Source: Pseudomonas sp. ICMP22404 (GTDB taxonomy: Bacteria; Pseudomonadota; Gammaproteobacteria; Pseudomonadales; Pseudomonadaceae). From it: 64,000 nt of DNA. Positions within the stretch are counted from its first letter, which is position 1. Each line of letters opens with the position of its first letter. Made by a program: the position numbers and the translations under genes. Shown in pieces: positions 7,702-17,131 of this stretch. The stretch is from contig NZ_VCNG01000022.1 in the NCBI RefSeq assembly GCF_006227205.1, positions 1 to 64,000 of the forward strand, read 5' to 3'. The notes under the pieces were generated by a model. That model searched no databases, was not told the origin of the DNA, and was given only the letters and a program-made list of their open reading frames with translations.

Positions 7702-8142
7702 TCAATCAACAGGGCTCTGGCGAAAACTCACCGCCAGCCTATTCCAGCTGTTGATGGTGCTGATCGCCATTGTCAGGTCCACCAGCTCCTCCTCACTGAA
7801 GCAGGTACGGGCCTGGGCATAGACATCGTCGGGTACCTGGCTCTGGGCCAACAGCGTCACCGCTTCGGTCCAGGCCAGGGCGGCGCGCTCACGGTCAGTA
7901 AAAAAGCAACTGTCGCGCCATACAGCCACTGCGAACAGACGCCGTTCGGTTTCACCCAGACGTCGTGCATCCACCGAATGCATGTCGGTGCAGAAAGCAC
8001 ACCCGTTGAGTTGCGAAGCGCGGATCTTGATCAGGTGCAGAAGCGCCGCTTCGATACTCAGGCGGCTGGTCAGCGCTTCCAGGCCAATCATCGCTTTCAT
8101 CGCCCCTGGGGACGCACTGTAGTAATCCAGACGCTGGTTCAT
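7702..8142 (-). CDS. AhpD-like carboxymuconolactone decarboxylase family protein
   Basis: A 146-residue alpha-helical protein of the AhpD/CMD family. The active-site motif is QLNGCAFCTDMHSVDARR, giving the redox pair C48 and C51 and proton-relay H55, so an alkylhydroperoxidase-like activity is expected. Start: ATG at 8142, with CGGAG upstream and the fold beginning at once (MNQRLDYYSASPGAMKAM). A longer frame reaching 8283 adds 47 residues that the family does not have. It is divergent from a MocR regulator 202 bp away, which probably controls it. The last residues (FRQSPVD) are ordinary. Confidence 0.85.
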   Translation of the reverse strand: MNQRLDYYSASPGAMKAMIGLEALTSRLSIEAALLHLIKIRASQLNGCAFCTDMHSVDARRLGETERRLFAVAVWRDSCFFTDRERAALAWTEAVTLLAQSQVPDDVYAQARTCFSEEELVDLTMAISTINSWNRLAVSFRQSPVD

Positions 8143-8344
8143 GACGGGCTCCGTGGCAGTGATCCCTTCACGGTAGAACCTGAAGGCCATCGGCGACAGA
8201 TCCAATTGGCCGAAAAAACCAGGGCCATCCAACGCCAGACCAATCTGCCGGATTTTCTCCACGCAACTTCTATCCAGACGCACAATGCAGGTAATCTTGC
8301 AGCTTTGACGCTGCCGCCAGGCGATTGTCCGGGAGCCCGCGGGT

Positions 8345-9778
8345 ATGGAACTTCATGTCGTCATCAATGGCCGCAAGGACCTGACAAGTCAGTTGTACCA
8401 GCAGTTGCGCAGCGCCATCGAAAGCGGTCGCCTGACTGCCGGCACACAACTGCCCCCCAGCCGCCTGCTCGCCGAACAGTTGGGCGTTTCGCGCAAGACC
8501 GTTTCCGACACCTACGCCCAGCTGACCTACGAAAACTTTCTCACCGGCATCATCGGCAAAGGCACCTACGTCAATGCGCGGCCAGCCAAGATCGTGCGCA
8601 AGCAAAGCCATCGGGAGCTGGCCGGGGCCGACGTGGTCGAGGCCTGGCGCAACATGCCGGACCTGTTGCGCCATCCGACGCCGGAAAGCGCATTACGCTA
8701 CGACTTCATCGGCGGTGCCACCGGCAAGGGGCAGTTTCCCCTGGACGATTGGCGTCGTTGCACTGCCCACGCCCTGCGCCAGATCGCCAATGCCAAGGGG
8801 CTCTACAGCCAACCCGGGGGCCTGCCGGCCCTGCGCAATGCCATCGCCCGGCACATCGCATTTTCCCGGGGGGTCAATTGCCAGGACGATGATGTGGTGG
8901 TGTGCAACGGCGCGCAACAAGCCCTGGACCTGATCTCACGGGTATTGACCCGGCCCGGCAGCCTGGTGGCGATGGAAGACCCGGGGTATCCACCGGCGCG
9001 ACTGCTGTTCGGCTCCCACGGCGCCACGGTGGTCGGGGTCCCGGTGGATGAGCAAGGCATGCGGGTCGACCTGATTCCGGACGGTACGCGGCTGATCTAC
9101 GTCACGCCTTCCCATCAGTTCCCCCTGGGCATGCCCCTGAGCCAAGCACGCCGCGAGGCCCTGCTGGCGCGGGCCTATGAGCTCGGCGCGATCATCATCG
9201 AAGACGATTACGACAGCGAGTTCCGTTATGAAGGCCGGCCTGCCGACTCGCTGCAGAGCATGGACGAACGAGGCATCGTGGCGTACGTCGGGACGTTCTC
9301 AAAGACCCTGTTGCCGGAGTTGCGGCTTGGCTACGCCATCCTGCCGCCAGCGATTCTCGAAGCGGTGATCCTGGCCAAGCGCCTCACCGACCAACACACG
9401 TCCACCCTGCCCCAATGGGCGCTGGCCAAGTTCATCGCCGAAGGTTGCCTGCTCAAGCACATTCGTCGCTGCCACACCTTGTATGCCGGACGTCGCGAGC
9501 GGATCCTGGCGCGCATGGCCGGTGACCTGTCGCCCTGGTTCGAAGCCGTGCCCACCACCGCCGGCTTCCACCTGGCGGTATTGTGCAAAGTACCGATCGA
9601 TCTGCCGCTGGTGGTCGAGTTGGCGAAAAGAGTCGAGGTCGGTCTGTACCGCCTTGATGGTTTTTTCAACGAAGCACCACCGCGACAAGGGCTGTTCTTC
9701 GGTTTTGGTGCCATCGAAGTCCTGGACATCGACATTGCCCTGGATCGCTTGCGGGACATCCTGCAGCAGGTCGCCTGA
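8345..9778 (+). CDS. MocR-type GntR regulator with aminotransferase domain
   Basis: A 477-residue fusion of an N-terminal winged HTH (about 8-78; LYQQLRSAIESGRLTAGTQLPPSRLLAEQLGVSRKTV) and a fold-type-I aminotransferase-like domain (about 115-475). The PLP lysine is K320 in YVGTFSKTLLPELRLGY, and other cofactor contacts sit in YVTPSHQFPLG and EDDYDSEFRY. MocR/PdxR proteins use PLP or a PLP adduct as signal and commonly control a divergent gene. Here that is the AhpD-like gene at 7702-8142. GGGAG lies upstream of the ATG. The ligand is not known. Confidence 0.92.
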   Translation: MELHVVINGRKDLTSQLYQQLRSAIESGRLTAGTQLPPSRLLAEQLGVSRKTVSDTYAQLTYENFLTGIIGKGTYVNARPAKIVRKQSHRELAGADVVEAWRNMPDLLRHPTPESALRYDFIGGATGKGQFPLDDWRRCTAHALRQIANAKGLYSQPGGLPALRNAIARHIAFSRGVNCQDDDVVVCNGAQQALDLISRVLTRPGSLVAMEDPGYPPARLLFGSHGATVVGVPVDEQGMRVDLIPDGTRLIYVTPSHQFPLGMPLSQARREALLARAYELGAIIIEDDYDSEFRYEGRPADSLQSMDERGIVAYVGTFSKTLLPELRLGYAILPPAILEAVILAKRLTDQHTSTLPQWALAKFIAEGCLLKHIRRCHTLYAGRRERILARMAGDLSPWFEAVPTTAGFHLAVLCKVPIDLPLVVELAKRVEVGLYRLDGFFNEAPPRQGLFFGFGAIEVLDIDIALDRLRDILQQVA

Positions 9779-9898
9779 ACGATTGGACTGCCTGCTTATC
9801 CGCCCATTGGCTGTTTAAGCCTCGCCCATGCAGGCCTATCCTGCACGGGTACCGTTGATTGTGAACATCCCGTCCGACTTGATTCAGGAGCCTGAACG

Positions 9899-10192
9899 AT
9901 GTCTCGCCAAGTGATCAATACCGTCCAGGTGCAAGCCACCCCCGGTCGCTCGGAAGAGCTGGGCCGACAGTTGCAGCAAATCGTCGAAACCCTGCGCACC
10001 CAGCCCGGTTGCGACGCCTACATGGTCGACCGGTGTCCGGTGGACGGCGACCGCTGGACCGTCAGCGCCCGCTGGCAATCGGAAGCAGCCATGCAAGCCC
10101 ACTTCAACTGCCCCGAAGTGCAGGGCTTTATCGGCCTGATCGACAGTCGCCTGGCCCGGAGCGTGGACTTCAATAGTTTCCCGATTGTCTGA
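9899..10192 (+). CDS. Antibiotic biosynthesis monooxygenase (ABM) domain protein
   Basis: A 97-residue dimeric alpha+beta barrel protein. The ABM pattern is visible: VNTVQVQATPGRSEELGRQLQQIV, then TQPGCDAYMVDR, WTVSARWQSEAAMQAHFNCPEVQGFI. Such small proteins act as cofactor-free quinone-forming monooxygenases or as stress-related enzymes such as YgiN; the substrate cannot be read here. AGGAG lies nine bases before the ATG. It follows the MocR gene by 120 bp in the same direction and may be transcribed separately. Confidence 0.85.
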   Translation: MSRQVINTVQVQATPGRSEELGRQLQQIVETLRTQPGCDAYMVDRCPVDGDRWTVSARWQSEAAMQAHFNCPEVQGFIGLIDSRLARSVDFNSFPIV

Positions 10193-10220
10193 GCTGCCCG
10201 CACTCCTGGGCCGTGCCCCA

Positions 10221-10347
10221 TGTGGCGAGGGGATTTAGCGAAACGTCGCACCGCCCCGCTCGAGTGCGCAGCACTCGCCAGATAGGCTCCGTCACGAATA
10301 TCTTGGGGCCGCTGCGCAGCCCGGCGGGGATAAATCCCCTCGCCACA
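10221..10347. repeat. Inverted-repeat element, family B (TGTGGCGAGGGGATTT)
   Basis: Starts TGTGGCGAGGGGATTTAGCG and ends with its near complement GGGGATAAATCCCCTCGCCA, with an inner inverted pair around CTGCGCAGCC. It is a second interspersed hairpin family, distinct from REP, and recurs at 29873 and 42180. It occupies most of the 309-bp gap between the ABM and cupin genes; the remainder, just before 10502, holds the cupin promoter region. Confidence 0.75.
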
Positions 10348-10501
10348 GGGTTACGGTCCAGTCAGTTGCAAATCCGTAGTAGGCCAATTGGTCTACCGGC
10401 CTTCCGAAAGATTGGACGTTTGCTTGCCCCGCCAGCGGGCATAGGGTGGATCCATCGCCGCAACAGCGCGGACCCACTCCAAACCCACGAAGGCCACTGC
10501 C

Positions 10502-10906
10502 ATGAAAACCCTCTGCCTGATCGCCGCCCTCAGCCTGCTGCCTGTCGCCCAGGTCTACGCCCACGAAGCCGCACCTTCGGAAAAGGTCCAGGTGTTGCAG
10601 GAGAAAATGCTGAAGAACCTACCGGGCAAAAAAGCCATGATGCTGACCGTTGACTACGCCCCAGGCCAGTCATCCATCGCCCACAAACATGAAGGCACGG
10701 CCATGGCCTATGTGCTCGAAGGTGCCATTACCTCCCAGGTCAAAGGCGAGCCGGCGACCACCTACAAGGCCGGGGAGTTCTGGTACGAGGCGGCGGGTTC
10801 CGAGCACCTGGTCTCGAAAAACGCCAGCGCGACCGCGCCGGCGAAACTGCTGGTCTTCATGGTGATGGGTGAGAAGGAGGCGGTGTTGATTCCGCTGAAA
10901 AACTGA
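10502..10906 (+). CDS. Secreted cupin-domain protein
   Basis: A 134-residue exported protein: signal peptide of 20 residues (cut after VYA), then a single conserved beta-barrel cupin domain. Metal ligands are visible in IAHKHEGTAMAYVLEG (H61 and H63) and SEHLVS (H102). The start is supported by GAAGG upstream. Small periplasmic cupins of this kind are common in Pseudomonas, and their substrates are mostly unknown. It ends in the REPIN shared with the convergent gdhB. Confidence 0.85.
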   Translation: MKTLCLIAALSLLPVAQVYAHEAAPSEKVQVLQEKMLKNLPGKKAMMLTVDYAPGQSSIAHKHEGTAMAYVLEGAITSQVKGEPATTYKAGEFWYEAAGSEHLVSKNASATAPAKLLVFMVMGEKEAVLIPLKN

Positions 10907-10923
10907 CTAACACCACAATCCCC

Positions 10924-11016
10924 TTGTGGGAGCGAGCCTGCTCGCGATAGCGGTGGTACAACCAACATCATCCTCGACTGACCCGCCGCCATCGCGAGCA
11001 GGCTCGCTCCCACAAG
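10924..11016. repeat. REPIN between cupin gene and gdhB
   Basis: Facing REP half-sites, TTGTGGGAGCGAGCCTGCTC at 10924 and its complement ending at 11016, around a 40-bp middle. It lies between two convergent genes, before the gdhB terminator. Confidence 0.85.
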
Positions 11017-11050
11017 GAAAATCGGTGCTGCGCATGAACCGCGCCCAATA

Positions 11051-11082
11051 AAAAGCCCCGCATCTCTCGATGCGGGGCTTTT
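11051..11082. terminator. Bidirectional intrinsic terminator downstream of gdhB
   Basis: A 14-bp perfect stem (AAAAGCCCCGCATC and its complement) with a four-base loop, flanked by A and T runs on both sides. It is 15 bp from the gdhB stop and can also serve the convergent cupin gene. Confidence 0.9.
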
Positions 11083-11096
11083 CATTCAACGCCGAA

Positions 11097-14000
11097 TCAG
11101 TTGGCCGTTACGACCGCCTGACCTGCCAACGCCAGGTCCAGCAGTTCGCGGTTGGCGACTGCGTACATGGCGTAATCGGTGGCGCTGGCGGCACGAATGT
11201 CCACCAGCATGGCACGCCAGCGCTCGACCATGTCCTGCTGCTGCTCCAGCCACAGCGCAAGACGGGTTTCCACGTCCTGGCTGCCGTCGCCCTGTTGCAG
11301 GACCGAGATGGTGATCGCCCGTTGCTGCCAGTCGACGTCATCGCGGAACGCTTCGCGGGCCAGGGCCTGCCAGTTGTTTTCCACCGGCAAGGCACTGATC
11401 TGCTGCAGGTACCAGGTGATGTCCAGGGCGCTGCCCACGGCGAAGTAGGCCTTGGCCACATCGGCGGCGTTCTGACCGGTGACGTCGGAGGCCTCGATGA
11501 TCGGCAGCAAGGTGTACAGGTGCGTAGTGCCTGCAACCATGCGCGCCAGCAGCTCCGGCACACCGGCGGCCACGTAGGCCTGGTAGCGGGTCTGCCAACC
11601 TTCACGGGTCGGGCCTTCCAGCAGTTCGTCGAGCTTGAGGCCCAACGCCGCCAGGTGCGGACCGAAGTGAGCCACATCGCGAGCAGCGTTCTGCTCGTTA
11701 CGGCGGCTGCGCAGGAACCAGCGGGTCGCACGACGGCCCAGGCGCATCAACTCATCCATCAGCTCCAGTTGCACGTCGGCCGACACCTGGTGGTCCAGGG
11801 CTTCGATCTGACGGAACCAGTGTGGGAGGTGGAAGATGTCCCGCACGATCACATATGCACCCGCCACGTTCGCCGGGCTCATGCCCGTGGACTCCTTGAG
11901 CCGTTGAACGAAGGTGATGCCCATGTGGTTGACCAGGTCGTTGGCGATCTGGGTGCTGACGATTTCACGCTTCAGGCGATGGCGACGCATGGCCTCGGAG
12001 AACTTGTTCACCAGCGTCGCCGGGAACGCGGTCTCCATGTCACGGGTCAGGTAGTCGTCGTCCGGTACCAGGGAGTTGAGCAGCGCTTCCTTGAGGTCGA
12101 TCTTGCTGTAGGAGATCAGCACCGACAGCTCTGCACGGGTCAGGCCATGGCCCGCCGCGACACGTTCGGCCAGCTGTTCTTCGGTCGGCAGGAACTCGAT
12201 TGCACGGTCCAGCTTGCCACGCACTTCCAGATCGTTCATCAGGCGCTTGTATTCGGCGATCCGCACGAATGCGCGACGGGCCGCCAGGGACAGGGCCTGG
12301 GTCTGCTTGTAGTTGTTGCCCAACACCAGGCCACCGACTTCGTCGGTCATGCTCGCCAGCAACTGATTACGTTGCTTGTCGGTCATGTCGCCGGCCTGCA
12401 CCACTTCGTTGAGCAGGATCTTGATGTTCACTTCATGGTCGGAGCAGTCCACGCCGCCCGCGTTGTCGATGAAGTCGGTGTTGGTGGCGCCGCCATGCAG
12501 GCCGAACTCGACACGACCCAACTGGGTCATGCCCAGGTTGCCGCCCTCGCCCACCACCTTGCAGCGCAGTTCGTTACCGTTCACGCGCAGCGCATCGTTG
12601 GCCTTGTCGCCGACATCGGCGTGGCTTTCGGTGCTGGCCTTGACGTAGGTGCCGATACCGCCGTTCCACAACAGGTCTACCGGCGCCTTGAGCAAGGCGT
12701 TCAGCAGTTCGGTCGGGGTCAGCTTGTCGGCCTTGATGTCGAAGCGTGCCTGCATCTGCGGGGTGATGGCGATGCTCTTCGCGCTACGCGAGAAGATGCC
12801 GCCGCCTTCGGACATGATGCTGGTGTCGTAGTCGGTCCAGGCCGAACGCGGCAGGTCGAACAAGCGCTTGCGCTCGGCGAAGCTGCTGGCAGGTTCCGGG
12901 TTCGGGTCGATGAAGATGTGCAGGTGGTTGAACGCCGCGACCAGTTGCAGCTTGTCGGACATCAACAAACCGTTACCGAACACGTCGCCGGCCATGTCGC
13001 CCACGCCGACCACGGTGATGCTGTCTTCCTGGACGTTGATGCCGCGCTCGCGGAAGTGGCGCTGCACGCCGACCCACGCGCCCTTGGCGGTGATGCCCAT
13101 TTTCTTGTGGTCATAGCCAGCCGAACCGCCGGAGGCGAAGGCGTCGCCCAGCCAGAAGCCGTAGTCGATGGCAATGCCGTTGGCGATGTCGGAGAAAGTC
13201 GCCGTGCCTTTGTCGGCAGCCACCACCAGGTACGGGTCATCGTCGTCATGCCGCACGACGTTGGCCGGCGGCACCAGGGCGCCATCCTTGAGGTTGTCGG
13301 TGATGTCCAACAGACCGGAGATGAAGATGCGGTAGCAGGCGATGCCCTCGGCCGCGATCTCGTCCCGGCTGCCGCCCAGTGGCAGGCGACGCGGCAGGAA
13401 ACCACCCTTGGCGCCGACCGGCACGATCACCGAGTTCTTCACTTGCTGGGCTTTTACCAGGCCCAGGACTTCGGTGCGGTAGTCTTCTTCACGGTCGGAC
13501 CAGCGCAAGCCGCCACGGGCAACGTTGCCGAAGCGCAGGTGCACGCCTTCAACCCGTGGCGAGTAGACGAAGATCTCGAACTTGGGCACCGGCTTCGGCA
13601 GTTCCGGGATCAGGTGCGGGTTGAACTTGAAGCTGAAGTAGGACTTGTTCTGGCCGTGGGCGTCGGTCTGGTAGAAGTTGGTCCGCAGGGTGGCCTTGAT
13701 CAGATCCAGGTAGCGACGCAGGATGCGGTCTTCGTTGAGCACCTGGACGTCGTCCAGTGCCGTGAGGATCGCCTGCTCCAGACGCAGTTGCTTGTCTTCC
13801 AGGTCCTCGCCGGTGAGCTTGCGGGCCAGGTAGAAGCGGGTCTTGAACAACCGGGTCAGCTCGCGAGCGATGTCGGTATGGTTGTTCAGGGTGCTGGCGA
13901 TATAGCCCAGGTCGAAGCCCAGGCGGATCTGCTTGAGATAGCGGGCGTAGGCACGCAACAGTGCCACGTCGCGCCACGGCAGGCCGGCGGTCAGCACCAG

Positions 14001-15965
14001 GCGGTTGAACGCATCGTTCTCGGCGTCACCGCTCACGATGTGGACGAAGGCGTCCTGCAAGGTGTCGTTGAGCTGCTGAATGTCGAGGTTCACCCCTTCG
14101 GCGGCGGTGAAGGCGAAGTCGTGGATCCAGAACTCGCGGCCATTGGTATGGCGCAGGCGATACGGGAACTCACCCAGCACGCGCAGGCCGAGGTTTTCCA
14201 GGATCGGCAGCACATCGGACAGCGCCAGCGGCGTGTCAGCGTGATACAGCTTGCAGTGCAGCTCACGCTGGCCGGACACCTGGCCCAGCGGCTGGTAGAA
14301 GCTCATGACCAGCGGATTTTTTTCGTTCAGGCTCAGCAGGTGCTGCATGTCGACCACCGCCGAATGCGCAGCAAAGCGCTCGCGGTAGCCGGCCGGGAAG
14401 CCTTTCGGGTAGTCGGCGAGCACGTTGGTGCCCTGGGCCTCGCCGAAGCTCTCGATGACCAGGCTGGCGTAGTCGTCCTGCCAGCTGCGGCAGGCCTGCA
14501 CCACTTCTTTTTCCAGCAGCAGCGGGTCGATGTCGATGCGGTTCTTCGGGTCCACTCGCAGGATCAACTGCACGCGGGCCAGTACCGACTCGGAGAAGAA
14601 CGTCCAGAATTCGCAGTCCGAGGCCTTCAGGCGATCCATCAGCACTTGCTGGATCTTCTGGCGCACTTCGGTGGAATAGATATCGCGCGGCACGTAGGCC
14701 AGGCAGTAGCAGAAACGGCCGTACGGATCTTTGCGCAGGAACACGCGGATCTTGTTGCGTTCCTGGATCTGCACGATGGACATCACGGTGCTGAACAGCT
14801 CATCCACCGGGGTCTGGAACAGATCGTCGCGGGGCAGCACTTCGACCACCTGGGCCAGTTCCTTGCCCAGGTGCGCCTTGGCCTGGAAGCCCGAACGACG
14901 TTCGATTTCGGCGACCTTGCGGCGAATGTACGGAATAACGCGCACGCTCTCGCCATACACCGAGGAGGTGTACAGGCCCATGAAGCGGCATTCCTTGATG
15001 ACCTTGCCGTCAGCGTCGATTTCACGGATCGACACATAATCCGGGTAAGCCGGACGGTGTACACGGCTCGGATGCGCGGCCTTGGCGAACGACAGCGGCG
15101 TCGGTTCGCGCAGGTAGTTGACGGCGTAGTCCTCGATGCGCAGGTCATCGGCGGTCAGGCCGGCGCGCAGCAGCTTGGTCAGGCCGAGGAACGACTCGGG
15201 GTCGTACTCGATATGGCCGCCATCGGCATCGTCACGGACCACGAACTCTTCATAGCCCAGGAAGGTGAAGTGGTTGCCCACCAGCCACTCCAGGAAGGTC
15301 TTGATCTCGCTTTTTTCGTCGGCATCGATGGTGTAGGCGCTGTTGTCCAGGCTGGTGAGGATCTCCTGGACTTTGTCCTTCATCGGCTCGAAGTCGGCCA
15401 CGGCCACGCGCACTTCGCCCAGCACCTGCTCGAGTTCCTTGCTCAGGACGTTGAGTTCGGCGGCGTTGGCGCAGCGGTCGATTTCCAGGTACATCAGCGA
15501 CTCTTGCAGGACGCCCTCGCCCTGGGTGCCCTTCGGCAGGATTTCCAGCAACTCGCCCTTGCTGCCACGACGCACGCTCAGCACGGTGGTTTGCAGGGTA
15601 TGGATGCTGTAGCCGCGGCGGTTCAGCTCGGTGCGTACCGAGTCCACCAGGAACGGCAGGTCGTGGTGCAACACTTCTACGGCCGTATGGGTCGACTGCC
15701 AGCCGTGGCGTTCGTAATCGGGGTTGTAGACGCGAACCTGCGATTGCGCGTGGTCGAAGCGCTCAAGCAGGCGCCAGGCGGACAAGGTGCAGCCGGCGAG
15801 GTCGGACAACCGGCGCTGGGTAAGTTCATCGAGGGAAATGATGCCGAAGAATTGTTCAGCAAACAGCGCCACTTGTGGCAGTGCCTGTTCACTGATGTGC
15901 TGCGCCAGTACCGCTTGCAGTTGATGCTGGAAGTCGGCTTTGCTGGCTGCGGTGAAGAACGCCAT
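11097..15965 (-). CDS. gdhB: NAD-dependent glutamate dehydrogenase, large (about 180 kDa) class
   Basis: A 1,622-residue cytoplasmic enzyme that deaminates glutamate to 2-oxoglutarate with NAD. It matches the large GDH class of pseudomonads in length (about 1,620). Start: ATG at 15965 with GGAG upstream; an in-frame ATG 14 codons earlier is not needed. The N-terminal half holds regulatory ACT-like segments. The catalytic part shows KNSVIVPVGAKGGFLPRRLP with the active-site Lys, then the nucleotide-binding region including VVGVGDMAGDVFGNG and VVGEGGNLGMTQLGRVEF. A long open frame lies antisense to it and is a codon-bias shadow. The gene is monocistronic, closed by a strong terminator. Confidence 0.96.
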   Translation of the reverse strand: MAFFTAASKADFQHQLQAVLAQHISEQALPQVALFAEQFFGIISLDELTQRRLSDLAGCTLSAWRLLERFDHAQSQVRVYNPDYERHGWQSTHTAVEVLHHDLPFLVDSVRTELNRRGYSIHTLQTTVLSVRRGSKGELLEILPKGTQGEGVLQESLMYLEIDRCANAAELNVLSKELEQVLGEVRVAVADFEPMKDKVQEILTSLDNSAYTIDADEKSEIKTFLEWLVGNHFTFLGYEEFVVRDDADGGHIEYDPESFLGLTKLLRAGLTADDLRIEDYAVNYLREPTPLSFAKAAHPSRVHRPAYPDYVSIREIDADGKVIKECRFMGLYTSSVYGESVRVIPYIRRKVAEIERRSGFQAKAHLGKELAQVVEVLPRDDLFQTPVDELFSTVMSIVQIQERNKIRVFLRKDPYGRFCYCLAYVPRDIYSTEVRQKIQQVLMDRLKASDCEFWTFFSESVLARVQLILRVDPKNRIDIDPLLLEKEVVQACRSWQDDYASLVIESFGEAQGTNVLADYPKGFPAGYRERFAAHSAVVDMQHLLSLNEKNPLVMSFYQPLGQVSGQRELHCKLYHADTPLALSDVLPILENLGLRVLGEFPYRLRHTNGREFWIHDFAFTAAEGVNLDIQQLNDTLQDAFVHIVSGDAENDAFNRLVLTAGLPWRDVALLRAYARYLKQIRLGFDLGYIASTLNNHTDIARELTRLFKTRFYLARKLTGEDLEDKQLRLEQAILTALDDVQVLNEDRILRRYLDLIKATLRTNFYQTDAHGQNKSYFSFKFNPHLIPELPKPVPKFEIFVYSPRVEGVHLRFGNVARGGLRWSDREEDYRTEVLGLVKAQQVKNSVIVPVGAKGGFLPRRLPLGGSRDEIAAEGIACYRIFISGLLDITDNLKDGALVPPANVVRHDDDDPYLVVAADKGTATFSDIANGIAIDYGFWLGDAFASGGSAGYDHKKMGITAKGAWVGVQRHFRERGINVQEDSITVVGVGDMAGDVFGNGLLMSDKLQLVAAFNHLHIFIDPNPEPASSFAERKRLFDLPRSAWTDYDTSIMSEGGGIFSRSAKSIAITPQMQARFDIKADKLTPTELLNALLKAPVDLLWNGGIGTYVKASTESHADVGDKANDALRVNGNELRCKVVGEGGNLGMTQLGRVEFGLHGGATNTDFIDNAGGVDCSDHEVNIKILLNEVVQAGDMTDKQRNQLLASMTDEVGGLVLGNNYKQTQALSLAARRAFVRIAEYKRLMNDLEVRGKLDRAIEFLPTEEQLAERVAAGHGLTRAELSVLISYSKIDLKEALLNSLVPDDDYLTRDMETAFPATLVNKFSEAMRRHRLKREIVSTQIANDLVNHMGITFVQRLKESTGMSPANVAGAYVIVRDIFHLPHWFRQIEALDHQVSADVQLELMDELMRLGRRATRWFLRSRRNEQNAARDVAHFGPHLAALGLKLDELLEGPTREGWQTRYQAYVAAGVPELLARMVAGTTHLYTLLPIIEASDVTGQNAADVAKAYFAVGSALDITWYLQQISALPVENNWQALAREAFRDDVDWQQRAITISVLQQGDGSQDVETRLALWLEQQQDMVERWRAMLVDIRAASATDYAMYAVANRELLDLALAGQAVVTAN

Positions 15966-16384
15966 CTGTGGTACTCCGCTTGGGCTTGTTATTGATGGAA
16001 GCGTCATGCAGCCCCTTTCGGGCTGCCGGCCATCCTGTTCCTGATTCTCGGGCAGAGGAAACAGGACGACAGGTGGGTGAAGCTGGACAAGACCCGCAGG
16101 TCACATTCCATTTCCATGTCACGGGCATCTACAGGAAATGCCCGTGCAAGTGCGCATCCGTTGCGCAGCTTAACGAGTGCGATAAGGCCCCTGCTTGCAG
16201 CGCTGCGACATATTCGGACATCGACTAGCGTATGCATCGAACAACCCTAGCAGCCTGGGGAACAATCGGCACCCCGCGATGTGAAATCGTGCACAGATGA
16301 CGGCTGTGGTCGCAGTAAATCCCCCAGGCTGGCAAACTCCGCTTCTTCGCACCCGCAAGGCTCATCGAGCCAGGAGCCGTCCCG
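15966..16384. other. gdhB upstream region
   Basis: A 419-bp gap. A hairpin with 7-bp arms, GCAGCCC (16008-16014) and GGGCTGC (16020-16026), lies in the gdhB leader about 43 bp upstream of its ATG. The rest carries promoters for gdhB (minus) and the small gene at 16385 (plus). No REP and no gene found. Confidence 0.5.
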
Positions 16385-16738
16385 ATGCAAATGACCACCG
16401 CCCTTCTGATCGCCAACCCGTGCGATGACGAAGAAGACAACATGGCCATGCTTTGCTGCCACAGCGCCCAGGGCGAAATGTTCCTGATGACCCGCTACCC
16501 CGACGAAGACGAACTGGAAATCGCCCTCGATGGCGAGCCGTCGACCCTGGACGGCGTGAAAGTCACCCTCAGCCCGACATTGCTGAAAATCGAAATCGCT
16601 GCGGCCGATGCCGATGCGCTCAATGGCGACGATGTGCTGGAAATCAGCCATGACACCGATGAAGCCGACTTGGCGGAGGTGGAACTGACGTTGCAGAACA
16701 TCCTCAGGGGTGTAGGGACCTACGTCAGACAGAATTGA
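16385..16738 (+). CDS. Conserved hypothetical acidic protein
   Basis: A 117-residue, strongly acidic protein (runs such as DEDELEIALDGE and ADADALNGDD) without signal peptide or membrane segment. The core pattern is AMLCCHSAQGEMFLMTRYPDEDELE followed by a beta-rich stretch VKVTLSPTLLKIEI. The ATG at 16385 has GGAG nearby. An internal ATG at 16442, giving a 98-residue protein that begins at MAMLCCH, is equally possible. I do not recognise a functional family; its acidity and small size would suit a protein-binding or regulatory partner, which is speculation. Confidence 0.7.
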   Translation: MQMTTALLIANPCDDEEDNMAMLCCHSAQGEMFLMTRYPDEDELEIALDGEPSTLDGVKVTLSPTLLKIEIAAADADALNGDDVLEISHDTDEADLAEVELTLQNILRGVGTYVRQN

Positions 16739-16756
16739 TTTCAGCGTCAGCGCGGC

Positions 16757-16993
16757 CGCTATCGCGAGCAGGCTCGCTCCCACAAGGGACCTGTGGCGGC
16801 CACTATTCCGATGCCACCTCACAACCCTGTGGAAGCGGGCTTGCCCGCGAAGACGGCGTGTCAGCCAACCTCATCGCCACTGATCCACCGCTATCGCGAG
16901 CAAGCCCGCTCTCACCAGGGACCTGTGGCGGCCGCTATTCCCGAGAACACCTCGTCCCCACTGTGGGAGCGAGCCTGCTCGCGATAGCGGCGG
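16757..16993. repeat. REP cluster, short tandem array with about 132-bp period
   Basis: Contains a right half REP (about 16760-16786), a full degenerate REPIN (16827-16915) and a left half (16960-16992). The spacer ACCTGTGGCGGCC is repeated at 16789 and 16921, a period of 132 bp, so this is a tandem array of REPIN plus spacer. It fills most of 16739-17081 upstream of ptxS. Confidence 0.8.
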
Positions 16994-17081
16994 TCCAGCC
17001 ACCTGCCCCCTGATCGACATCCACCGTCGGTCGCCCCTCCCGCACAACGCCCTTGACGACTCACCGGGTTCTGAGGTTTCC

Positions 17082-17095
17082 TGAAACCGGTTTCA
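17082..17095. promoter_or_regulatory. PtxS operator upstream of ptxS
   Basis: TGAAACCGGTTTCA, a perfect 14-bp palindrome 36 bp before the ptxS ATG. This is the published PtxS target sequence in P. aeruginosa and P. putida, so ptxS should repress itself, with release by 2-ketogluconate. Confidence 0.93.
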
Positions 17096-17131
17096 GAGCC
17101 GCTAATAAATCCAACAGGCAGGTTTCCAACC

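Noticed and set aside
7303..8892. 529-codon plus-strand frame
   Set aside because: Crosses the end of the repeat-protein gene, a REPIN, the antisense of the AhpD-like gene and part of the MocR gene in the wrong frame.
11070..15995. A 1,641-codon open frame on the plus strand over gdhB
   Set aside because: It is the exact antisense of gdhB, His- and Gln-rich as expected from reversed GC-rich codons, with no domain pattern. Codon bias explains it.
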